From: Clostridium swellfunianum
GTDB lineage: Bacteria; Bacillota; Clostridia; Clostridiales; Clostridiaceae
Assembly (NCBI RefSeq): GCF_023656515.1
Contig: NZ_JAMOFV010000006.1
Coordinates: 4,419,735-4,483,734, forward strand
Length of the DNA: 64,000 nt
Direction of reading: 5' to 3'
Shown one piece after another: positions 25,507-33,269 of this stretch (position 1 is its first letter; every line of letters begins with the position of its first letter). Under the pieces are notes generated by a model, which was not told where the DNA came from, did not search any database, and saw nothing but the letters and a program-made list of their open reading frames with translations. The translations under genes were made by a program, and so were the position numbers.

Positions 25507-27018
25507 TTAAAGTTTGGGTACTTCAAAATAGAATTTTACACCATTATCTGTGTTTATAGCTCCATAAGAGTAATCATGATGCACAAGAATATTTTTAACT
25601 ATGGAAAGCCCTATTCCAGTACCTCCAAGCTTTCTTGTTCTTGCCTTGTCAATTTTATAAAATTGATCCCATATCCTCCCAATATCCTCTTCAGGTATTG
25701 AAGAACCTGTATTTTCCACCTCGACTACAAAGCTGTTTTCCATTTCTCTTGCGTTAACATATATACTTCCAGCTTCATTTACATGGCGCAAAGCATTAGT
25801 AACAAAGTTTGTAAGCACTTGCTCTAGTCTATTCCAATCTGCATTAACTATAACCTGCGGTAGAAGGTCTAGTTTTAATTCTGCTCTTTTCTCCTCAAAA
25901 ATAGTTTCATATTTTTTAATGGTGTGCTCTATAAGCTCGGTTAAATTAAATTTTTCTCTTTTTAATTTAAAGCTTCCTGACTCTAGGTAGGATAAATCCA
26001 ACATGTCTGAAACAAGGTTTCCCATCTTTTCCGCTTCGTCAATTATTATGTCAAGATAGTAGTCTCTATCTGCGCCTTCAAAGATATCATCCTTCAGACC
26101 TACTGCATAACCATCAATAAGGCTTATAGGCGTCTTAAGCTCATGGGAAACTGCTGCCACAAACTCTTTTCTCATTTTCTCAAGCTTTCTTTCCTTTTCG
26201 ATATCCTCTTCAAGCTTAGTATTGGCTTGCTTTAATGAAGTTAAAGCATTATCAAGATTTTCTGATAGGAAATTTAAGGATGCAGCTACATTTCCTATTT
26301 CATCCTTATTGTCAACCTGACACTTTTCAGTAAAATCTAGCTGTGCCATCTTTGTAGCTACCTTATTGATTTTTACCAATGGTTTAGCTATCATTTTAGA
26401 GTATATAAATGCAAGAAGGATAGTAAACAAAACTGCTACGAGAGTAAAATAAAAATACAGCTTTTCTATTACTCCCACAGCTTCATTAACTGGCTGAAGC
26501 GAAGACAAAGCAAAGATAACTTCTGTTTTATCGCTATTATAATTCACTGCAACGATGTTCCTTGTATCACCATCTCTATTGCTTACTAGATAAGTTTGTG
26601 TTTTGTTGTCTACCAAAATTGATTTATTGGTTTGCTCGCTCCATAATCTAATAAAGTCAGTAAGATCCTTTGTTTTGTTTCCTTCGTTTCTAAATTTTGA
26701 TTGATTAAATTTTAATCTGCTTGAGCTGTCTAAAATTACTATTTTAATATTATTATTTGCCTCATGTTCAGCAGCCACTTCCATAGCCGCAACAACATCC
26801 TTTGACTTGTTGTATTCACTTCTAAAACTTTCAATATTATTTATTAAATCGCTTTTTTTCTTGCTTATATAAAAACGTTCAAAAAACAATGATTGAATTA
26901 TCAAAGTGCTTCCAACAAAAGCAGCAAAGAATATAGCTGTGATTATAAATAGTTTCCTAGTTATACTTGTATTGCTATTAAATTTACTCTTTAAATCATT
27001 AAGTAGTCTATTCTTCAT
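25507..27018 (-). CDS. Membrane sensor histidine kinase of the efflux operon
   Basis: A 503-residue kinase. A membrane helix at about 20-45 and another at about 180-205 flank an extracellular sensor domain. A HAMP domain and short coiled coil follow, then HisKA with the phospho-acceptor in AAVSHELKTP and HATPase with TNFVTNALRH, ENTGSSIPEE and GGTGIGLSIVKNI. ATG at 27018 overlaps the response regulator stop by 11 bp and has GAGG 6 bases upstream; an upstream TTG (27030) is less likely. It should autophosphorylate on sensing an envelope or drug signal and pass phosphate to the adjacent OmpR-type regulator. Confidence 0.9.
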   Translation of the reverse strand: MKNRLLNDLKSKFNSNTSITRKLFIITAIFFAAFVGSTLIIQSLFFERFYISKKKSDLINNIESFRSEYNKSKDVVAAMEVAAEHEANNNIKIVILDSSSRLKFNQSKFRNEGNKTKDLTDFIRLWSEQTNKSILVDNKTQTYLVSNRDGDTRNIVAVNYNSDKTEVIFALSSLQPVNEAVGVIEKLYFYFTLVAVLFTILLAFIYSKMIAKPLVKINKVATKMAQLDFTEKCQVDNKDEIGNVAASLNFLSENLDNALTSLKQANTKLEEDIEKERKLEKMRKEFVAAVSHELKTPISLIDGYAVGLKDDIFEGADRDYYLDIIIDEAEKMGNLVSDMLDLSYLESGSFKLKREKFNLTELIEHTIKKYETIFEEKRAELKLDLLPQVIVNADWNRLEQVLTNFVTNALRHVNEAGSIYVNAREMENSFVVEVENTGSSIPEEDIGRIWDQFYKIDKARTRKLGGTGIGLSIVKNILVHHDYSYGAINTDNGVKFYFEVPKL

Positions 27019-27694
27019 TCTTTGCCTCAAATCTATATCCTGTTCCTCTAACCGTTGAAATTAAGTATGCCTTTTCACCAAGCTTTTCTCTTAGCCTTTT
27101 TATATGGCTGTCTACAGTTCTAAGATCACCTTCAAAGTCAAAGCCCCATATATAATCCAGTATTTTTTCGCGGCTTAAAACAATGTCTTTATTTGCTATA
27201 AAATATATTAATAAATCGTATTCTTTGGGAGACAGATTTAAGCTTATTCCATTTATTGATACCTTATGAGATAATTCATCTACATGAAGTCCATCATATA
27301 AATGTTCCTTCTTCTGCTTCATTTCCGTTTTATATGCTCTGTTTAAAAGTGTTTTTATTCTTGCTATTAAAAGCTTCATATTAAAAGGCTTAGTAACATA
27401 ATGATCTGTTCCAAGTTCAAAGCCTATAAGCTTATCCTCATCTTCACCCTTTGCAGTAAGAAAAATTATAGGAACATCTGAGGTCTTCCTAATTTCCCTA
27501 CAGGTTGACCAACCATCCATAATAGGCATCATCACGTCTAGTATTATTAAATGAAAGCTTTGGCTCTTAAACATATTTAATGCCTGAACACCATTTTCAG
27601 CTTCAAAGGTTTCATAACCTTCTTTGTGAAGATAAGCAGCAATAAGCTTTCTCATTCTTTCTTCATCATCAACAATTAAAATTTTTTCTTTCAT
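27008..27694 (-). CDS. OmpR/PhoB family response regulator
   Basis: A 228-residue regulator with an N-terminal receiver (acidic pair DD at 9-10, phospho-acceptor Asp 53 in LILDVMMP, Lys in VTKPF) and a C-terminal winged helix (about 130-225, ending LISTVRGTGYRFE). It lies between the kinase and the efflux ABC genes on the same strand, 19 bp after the permease stop. The two-component system is therefore co-expressed with the transporter and probably regulates it. Confidence 0.92.
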   Translation of the reverse strand: MKEKILIVDDEERMRKLIAAYLHKEGYETFEAENGVQALNMFKSQSFHLIILDVMMPIMDGWSTCREIRKTSDVPIIFLTAKGEDEDKLIGFELGTDHYVTKPFNMKLLIARIKTLLNRAYKTEMKQKKEHLYDGLHVDELSHKVSINGISLNLSPKEYDLLIYFIANKDIVLSREKILDYIWGFDFEGDLRTVDSHIKRLREKLGEKAYLISTVRGTGYRFEAKNEE

Positions 27695-27713
27695 ATTTCA
27701 CCTTTATTATGTC

Positions 27714-28883
27714 TTATTCAAATCTTAACGCATCGATTGGATTTAGCTTAGAAGCTTTATTTGCCGGGTATATCCCAAATATAATTCCAACTATTGCTGA
27801 GAAGCCAAAGGCAGCTAAAACTATATTGCCAGAGATAAGTATAGTAGTGTTAAAGTACTTAAGCCCTAGGTAAGCTCCTAAATATCCTGTGAGAACACCT
27901 GCAATTCCGCCTAGACTGCTTATAGTTGCAGCCTCTATTAAAAATTGAAGAAGTATGGTTCTTCTCTTAGCTCCAATTGCTTTTCTTATACCTATTTCCC
28001 TGGTTCTTTCAATTACTGATACTAGCATTATATTCATAATGCCTATGCCTCCGACTACTAGTGAAATAGCAGCTATGCCGCTTAACATTGTTGTCATGCT
28101 TTCAGTTGTTGCGTTAGCTGTTTCAAGGAGAGTGGTTTGGTTCATAACCCTAAAGCTCTTTGTATCATTATTATACTTTTTATTTAAGAACAATTGCAAG
28201 TAAGCCATAGCTTCGCTTACTTTGTCTTTATTCTCTGCTTCTATATAAAAAGTTCTTATTGTAGAGTTTTTAAGAAGTCTTTGCGCAGTTGATATTGGCA
28301 GTATAATTTTATCATCGTTCGAGCCTGCATTTGAAGTTCCTTGTGATTCAAGCACGCCTATTATTGTAAACTCAATTCCGTTAACATACATTGTCTTGCC
28401 CACAACATTAGTAGTTTCAAACATATTGGTAGCTGTTTCAGGTCCTATAACCAACACCTTGAATCTGTTGTCTATATCTCTTTGCGAAATAAATCTTCCT
28501 TGGCTTACATTTACCTTCCTAATTGAAGTATAGTTAGGCGTAGATGCTTCAAGGCTTGCAGTTCCAGATTTATCCCCGGCCTTTAAATTCGCATTTCCAG
28601 ATATGCTAGGTGCTATTTCTTTAATTCCAGGTTTAGTTTTTAATTCTTCTATTTCTTGCTCTGAGATGGGTGATGTTCTGTTTCCTGTTATACTTACGGT
28701 AATTAAGTTAGTACCAAGCTTTTCAATTTGCTCAGTAACTTTCTTTTTTGTACCTTCTCCCATGCCTACAAGTATTATAACTGAAGAAATACCAATTATT
28801 ATGCCCAGCATCGTAAGAAAGGATCGCATTTTATTATTCCAAACAGAAGACATTGCTACCTTCAAAAGTTTTGATAGTCTCAT
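27714..28883 (-). CDS. MacB/FtsX-type ABC transporter permease
   Basis: A 389-residue permease. It has a first helix at about 20-42 (MRSFLTMLGIIIGISSVI), a large extracellular MacB_PCD domain (about 45-250) and three C-terminal helices with the FtsX motif RTREIGIRKAIGAKRR on the coupling loop. The ATG overlaps the ATPase stop by 4 bp (ATGA), a sign of tight co-translation. With the ATPase and adaptor it forms a mechanotransmission-type exporter like MacAB or YknXYZ, exporting peptides, macrolides or envelope-toxic compounds. Confidence 0.91.
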   Translation of the reverse strand: MRLSKLLKVAMSSVWNNKMRSFLTMLGIIIGISSVIILVGMGEGTKKKVTEQIEKLGTNLITVSITGNRTSPISEQEIEELKTKPGIKEIAPSISGNANLKAGDKSGTASLEASTPNYTSIRKVNVSQGRFISQRDIDNRFKVLVIGPETATNMFETTNVVGKTMYVNGIEFTIIGVLESQGTSNAGSNDDKIILPISTAQRLLKNSTIRTFYIEAENKDKVSEAMAYLQLFLNKKYNNDTKSFRVMNQTTLLETANATTESMTTMLSGIAAISLVVGGIGIMNIMLVSVIERTREIGIRKAIGAKRRTILLQFLIEAATISSLGGIAGVLTGYLGAYLGLKYFNTTILISGNIVLAAFGFSAIVGIIFGIYPANKASKLNPIDALRFE

Positions 28884-29596
28884 GCTCCCACCTCACAATC
28901 ATTGAGGCTGTCAGACTGTATTTTTCCATCTTTTACAGTGATAATACGCTTTGCATTTGATGCTATTTCCTTATCGTGAGTAATCATAATTATAGTATTA
29001 CCTTCTTTATTTAAATCATCTAACATCTTTAATACTTCTTTTCCTGTTTTGCTGTCTAAGGCTCCAGTAGGCTCGTCTGCAAGAATAATCTGCGGGTCAG
29101 TAACTAAGGCTCTAGCAATAGCAACTCTTTGCATTTGCCCTCCCGAAAGCTCTGATGGTTTATGCTTTATATGGCTTGTAAGTCCAACTTTTTCAATAGC
29201 TTCCTTTGCTTTTTCCCTTATCTTGCTGTTTGGATATCCTAAGTAAAGAAGCGGAAGCTCCACATTTTCCATTATATTTAATTTGGGCAGCAAGTTATAG
29301 TTTTGAAATATAAAGCCAATCTTTTTGTTTCTTATTTCTGCTAGCTTGTTGTCACTGCATTTTGTATTTAATCCATCTAGAATATATTCGCCTTCTGTTG
29401 GCGTATCCAGACAGCCTATTATATTCATGAGTGTTGACTTACCAGCACCAGATGGTCCTACTATAGCCACATATTCCCCCTTAGAGATGCTTAAGCTAAC
29501 ATCATCCAATGCTTTAAAGCTACTGCTGCCCATATTATAAACTTTATCTAAATTTGTTATTTTAATTACTTCTTCGCCTTTTATGTTATCTGTCAT
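28880..29596 (-). CDS. MacB/LolD-type ABC transporter ATP-binding protein
   Basis: A 238-residue ATPase with Walker [12 protein letters not shown]-loop [10 protein letters not shown], signature LSGGQMQR, Walker [13 protein letters not shown] and H-loop ITHDK. This is the sequence style of the MacB/LolD/FtsE group. ATG at 29596 is preferred to the one at 29617 because AAGGGGGAAGG lies before it. It is the middle member of the adaptor-ATPase-permease set, 29 bp after the adaptor stop. Confidence 0.92.
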   Translation of the reverse strand: MTDNIKGEEVIKITNLDKVYNMGSSSFKALDDVSLSISKGEYVAIVGPSGAGKSTLMNIIGCLDTPTEGEYILDGLNTKCSDNKLAEIRNKKIGFIFQNYNLLPKLNIMENVELPLLYLGYPNSKIREKAKEAIEKVGLTSHIKHKPSELSGGQMQRVAIARALVTDPQIILADEPTGALDSKTGKEVLKMLDDLNKEGNTIIMITHDKEIASNAKRIITVKDGKIQSDSLNDCEVGA

Positions 29597-29625
29597 AAAC
29601 CTTCCCCCTTTCTTCAAAAATACAT

Positions 29626-31113
29626 TTAGTTTCTTGGGAAGCCTCCTTGTGCTCCTGATGGCGCCCCTCCCCCGAAGCTGCCCATTGCATTTCTGCCTTG
29701 ATTTTGATTGTTATTTGTTGTACTAGTTTGAGGCAAGGCAACTAAAAGCTTCTGACCTTCTGTAACTCCTTCTAAGACTTCAATATAATTCTCATTTTCA
29801 AGTCCGGTTTTTATTTCAACTAATTTACCCACACTTACATTTTGTGTATTTGTTGTTGTTGCAGCAGTGTTTCTTTGATTAGTTCTTGCAGCCTGTTTAG
29901 CAGATTTATTAGAGTTATTAGCATTATTATTTTTACCACTCTGAGTTGTTGCCGAACCCGATGGCGCTGGAGCACCTTGACTATTAGCAGTTACTTGATT
30001 ATTTGCTGGAGTTCCAGTCGCTGCTTGATTAGTACCTGTACCTTGTGTTCCAGTATTACCCTCAGAGTTTTCAACTCTTACATATCTTTTGCCATTCATT
30101 TCAACTAAAGCTTCAGCAGGTATTACTAAAGCATTTTCCTTATTTTCAACCAGAATATTTACATTGGCATTCATGCCAAGTTTAATTCCTTCAGAATTAG
30201 TTATTGCGACTACTACATCATAGGTAGTTACGTTATTAGTGCTTTTTCCTTCCTGAGCAATTGTTTCAACTGTACCTTCATAGGTCTTGTTTTTTATAGC
30301 ATCGAATTTTACTTCAGACTTTTGTCCTAGCTTAATTTTTTCAATATCAAGTTCATCGACAGCTACCTTAACCCTAATTGCGCTCATATCTACAATGGTA
30401 AGTACTGCCTTATTTTGCTGAGCACTATCTCCATTTGTTAAGTTTACTGCAGTAATAACACCGGCTATTGGAGCAGTTACTGTCATTTTACCAACTGCAT
30501 CCTTAGCTGAAGTCAGCTTATCCTTTGCAGCTGTCACTTTTAGCTTAGCTTGCTCAACAGATGCCTGATTTCTTTGAACTTGAAGCTTCAGTGAATCCAC
30601 TGATTTAGTTCCTTGACTGCTGTTTGACTGATTATTATTTGATTTGCTTGTGTCACTTGACTGAGAGTTAGTTGAAGCAGCAGTACTTGCAGCTGCTTCA
30701 GCATCAGATAAATCCTTTTGACTTGCAGTTAGCTCGTTTTGTGCTGAAGTTAAGTTTAAATTTGCATCATTTAAGTTGTTTTGAGCTGTAGTTACAGCTT
30801 GTCTAACATCATCGCTATCAGAAACAAAAAGCTTTTGTCCAGCTGTTACTGTATCTCCTATTTTAAAGCTAAGGTCCTTTATGTTTCCGTTATTGCCGGG
30901 CATCACTTCTTTAGTATTTGATGAATATGCAGCACCAGTTCCTTGCACATTTACTTGAAGATTCATTTTTCTTGCTGCAACTGTTATGGACCTAGCTGTA
31001 GGTGCTGTAACTTGCTTAGCTGCAAACACCTTCTTATAACCATAATAGCCTCCTCCAGAAATTCCAACAACGACTACACAAGCTATTAACGCTTTAATTA
31101 GCTTACTTTTCAT
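29626..31113 (-). CDS. HlyD/MacA-like efflux adaptor protein
   Basis: A 495-residue adaptor with one N-terminal membrane helix (about 8-28). A lipoyl/barrel-sandwich half sits on each side of a helical hairpin (about 105-215), and a beta-barrel follows with NLTNGDSAQQNKAVLTI. Two low-complexity stretches rich in Gln, Asn, Ser and Thr stand out: one within the hairpin (about 145-170) and one near 345-425. The C-terminus is a Gly-rich tail. It is anchored outside the membrane and joins the ATPase-permease pair. It is the first gene of the operon, with AGGAGGATAAA... (GGGAGGATAAAAG) before its ATG. Confidence 0.9.
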   Translation of the reverse strand: MKSKLIKALIACVVVVGISGGGYYGYKKVFAAKQVTAPTARSITVAARKMNLQVNVQGTGAAYSSNTKEVMPGNNGNIKDLSFKIGDTVTAGQKLFVSDSDDVRQAVTTAQNNLNDANLNLTSAQNELTASQKDLSDAEAAASTAASTNSQSSDTSKSNNNQSNSSQGTKSVDSLKLQVQRNQASVEQAKLKVTAAKDKLTSAKDAVGKMTVTAPIAGVITAVNLTNGDSAQQNKAVLTIVDMSAIRVKVAVDELDIEKIKLGQKSEVKFDAIKNKTYEGTVETIAQEGKSTNNVTTYDVVVAITNSEGIKLGMNANVNILVENKENALVIPAEALVEMNGKRYVRVENSEGNTGTQGTGTNQAATGTPANNQVTANSQGAPAPSGSATTQSGKNNNANNSNKSAKQAARTNQRNTAATTTNTQNVSVGKLVEIKTGLENENYIEVLEGVTEGQKLLVALPQTSTTNNNQNQGRNAMGSFGGGAPSGAQGGFPRN

Positions 31114-31359
31114 CTTTTATCCTCCCAAACCTATATTATAAATTGCATAAACCCTACAATTATCTTAATTTAAATTCTATTTAGGTTCAGTGTCAGGTGA
31201 ATGGCAGTTTTGTAAACAATCTGTTAACAAATCAAGCAAATGTTGTTCTTTCAAACCACTGTTTACTATACTCAAATTATCTTGTATTATGGTAGTAATA
31301 CCACTATAGCAAGGATTAATATTTCTTATTTTCATAATCAGAAATACGTGGAGGGTTCT

Positions 31360-32457
31360 ATGTTTTCACTTAATTCAGCTTATATAACAAGGCAATTATT
31401 CATAAATGCCTGTATATTAGTTACAACCCTATTTATCGCAAGTCAAGTCTTTAGCGAGACTGGCTTACATAAAAATTCATCAAAAAAACTTCACTTAACT
31501 GCCGGCTTTATTGGAGGTATTTCTGGAATACTATTAATTACCTTTAGTGTAAATCTTATGCCTGGCTTAATATTGGACTTTAGATATGTTCCTATTATAG
31601 TAGTGTCCATGTTTACTTCTCTTAGCTCAATCTTAGTCACCACATTTATGATAGTTTCTTTTAGAATAATTTATCTAGGTTTAAATATGTACTCAATATC
31701 TGCAACTATTGCCATGTTTACTATAGCAATTTTCTGCTATCATATAGGATCAAGAAAAATATCTAGAACAAAAAAATGGACATACATGTTTATATTTTCA
31801 ATAGTCTGCTACACTGTTCTCTTGTTTTTTCTAATACCCAATAAAGTGCTTTTAGTTGAAACACTTATTGGTTTTTGGGTTGGTTCTGCATTCGTTGATT
31901 TTTTAGTATATATAATCACTAATAATTTATACAATTCCTTTATATATGTCGAAAGACTTAAAAATGAATCAACTACAGATTTTTTAACAGGTTTAAATAA
32001 TGTAAGAACTTTTGATACAGAAATTAATAAATACACTAAGGAAGCGTTGCAACAAGGAAATAGACTTTCAGTTTTAATGCTTGATATTGATCATTTCAAA
32101 AAAATAAACGATACTTACGGCCATGCTACCGGAGATATTGTACTTAGAGAATTGGCATTAGTACTTAAGGAAACCTGTGGAAAATCGGGCTTTATATCTA
32201 GAATGGGAGGGGAAGAGTTTTCAGTTATTCTTCCTAACTTTTCAAGCATAGAAGCTATACGACTTTCCGAAATCATAAGGACCACCATAGCTTCAAATGA
32301 TTTCTTTTCTTCTGATGGACAAAAGATTAAAGTTACAATCTCTATAGGGGTTGCAACTTATGATGAGACTATTAAAGAAATTGATAATATTATGGAGAAG
32401 GCAGACAATGAATTATACAGGGCAAAGCACAGCGGTCGTAACAAAGTATGTGCATAA
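31360..32457 (+). CDS. Membrane diguanylate cyclase (5TMR-LYT plus GGDEF)
   Basis: A 365-residue protein. The first about 170 residues hold five to six helices of the 5TM receptor type, including FIGGISGILL and a conserved DFRYVPI segment. The GGDEF domain follows, with LDIDHFKKINDTYGHATGD and active-site GGEEF at about residue 283. It should make cyclic-di-GMP. No RxxD inhibitory site is evident four to eight residues before GGEEF. ATG at 31360 has GGAGGGTTCT upstream; a longer frame to 31240 starts in a non-coding-looking stretch. Confidence 0.9.
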   Translation: MFSLNSAYITRQLFINACILVTTLFIASQVFSETGLHKNSSKKLHLTAGFIGGISGILLITFSVNLMPGLILDFRYVPIIVVSMFTSLSSILVTTFMIVSFRIIYLGLNMYSISATIAMFTIAIFCYHIGSRKISRTKKWTYMFIFSIVCYTVLLFFLIPNKVLLVETLIGFWVGSAFVDFLVYIITNNLYNSFIYVERLKNESTTDFLTGLNNVRTFDTEINKYTKEALQQGNRLSVLMLDIDHFKKINDTYGHATGDIVLRELALVLKETCGKSGFISRMGGEEFSVILPNFSSIEAIRLSEIIRTTIASNDFFSSDGQKIKVTISIGVATYDETIKEIDNIMEKADNELYRAKHSGRNKVCA

Positions 32458-32483
32458 ATTCAACTTAATATAAAATTGATTAT

Positions 32484-32512
32484 TAGAGTGCTTCCAGCAC
32501 TCTATTTATTTT
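32484..32512 (+). terminator. Terminator of the diguanylate cyclase gene
   Basis: An 8-bp stem (32484-32491 with 32497-32504) with loop TTCCA is followed by TTTATTTT. Confidence 0.75.
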
Positions 32513-32586
32513 AAAATTTTATATTCCATATGTAACATTCCATCGAGATGCCGAATAGTATGTACTACAAAAAGGAGGTGCAAACC

Positions 32587-32901
32587 ATGAACAATATATT
32601 TGGACAACCTGATAATTATTATGGAAACCGCGAAAATTCCTACACAAGACCTTGTTCACAAACACAACCACTACAATACAATAATGAACATCACTGCGAA
32701 CAACATCATGAGCACCATGAGCACCATGAGCATCATGAGCATCATTGTGAATGCAATCAAAAGTGTGGAACAGTATTTAGAATTAACATTCCTGCAGGAG
32801 CAGAAATTAATGTATTGAATATTGTAGAATTAGCAGCACCTACAGGAATATGCCTAATTCTCAGACTTCCATTCTTAGCTGGAGAATGCAGAGAATGTTA
32901 A
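32587..32901 (+). CDS. Cys/His-rich small protein with His-Glu repeat (paralogue 1)
   Basis: A 104-residue protein I cannot place in a known family. The N-terminal 35 residues are polar. Residues about 36-58 form a His/Glu-rich run encoded by a 9-base repeat (CATGAGCAY units). A conserved core of about 44 residues follows, beginning CGTVFRI and ending LRLP...GEC, with PTGICLIL in the middle. AAGGAGGTGCAAACC gives the start. The core is 35/44 identical to the next gene's. The Cys and His residues suggest metal binding or disulfide cross-linking, perhaps in a spore coat or other extracellular layer (inference). No signal peptide is visible. Confidence 0.72.
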   Translation: MNNIFGQPDNYYGNRENSYTRPCSQTQPLQYNNEHHCEQHHEHHEHHEHHEHHCECNQKCGTVFRINIPAGAEINVLNIVELAAPTGICLILRLPFLAGECREC

Positions 32902-32974
32902 CATTGCTATCCAAAAAATCAAACAAGCATTGACAAGCTATTGAAGAAAAGTAGTTTTCAAAGGAGGGCTAACT

Positions 32975-33226
32975 ATGTCTCAATATTTACAACCTATTCA
33001 AGACCATAACTGCAAACAGAAATGCGGAACAGTATTTCGTATCTATATACCTGCAACTGCTGCAATAAATATTTTAAACCTTGTTGAACTTGCTTCCCCT
33101 ACAGGAATATGCTTAATTCTTAGGTTACCTATATTCGGCGGAGAATGCAAACCTAACTGTCATCATGAACAACTCTTTGATCAAATAAGAAGAGTTGGTG
33201 GAACTGTAGAATCAATGGATTGCTAA
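32975..33226 (+). CDS. Cys-rich small protein (paralogue 2, no His repeat)
   Basis: An 83-residue paralogue of the preceding gene. It has the same KCGTVFRI ... PTGICLILRLP ... GEC core, a short N-terminal stretch (MSQYLQPIQDHNCKQ) without the His-Glu repeat and a C-terminal tail with NCHHEQLFDQIRRVGG and a final Cys. Seven Cys residues in 83 are unusual for a cytosolic protein. AAGGAGGGCTAACT gives the start. The two genes are 73 bp apart and share the terminator at 33241-33268, so they are co-transcribed. Function is unknown. Confidence 0.72.
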   Translation: MSQYLQPIQDHNCKQKCGTVFRIYIPATAAINILNLVELASPTGICLILRLPIFGGECKPNCHHEQLFDQIRRVGGTVESMDC

Positions 33227-33240
33227 ACACAGAAAAAAAC

Positions 33241-33268
33241 GGGAGCCCTCAAAAGGCTCCCTTCTTTA
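33241..33268. terminator. Bidirectional terminator between the small-protein pair and the MASE3 kinase
   Basis: A 7-bp GC-rich stem (33241-33247 with 33255-33261) has TTCTTTATTT on the plus side and GTTTTTTT on the minus side, between convergent genes. Confidence 0.85.
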
Positions 33269-33269
33269 T

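Noticed and set aside
31240-31359. N-terminal extension of the diguanylate cyclase frame
   Set aside because: The ATG at 31360 has a strong GGAGG site, and the extension has low coding quality.
32698-32745. Short repeat run taken as a possible CRISPR-like array
   Set aside because: The repeats are 9 bases with no spacers and keep the reading frame of a His-rich protein.
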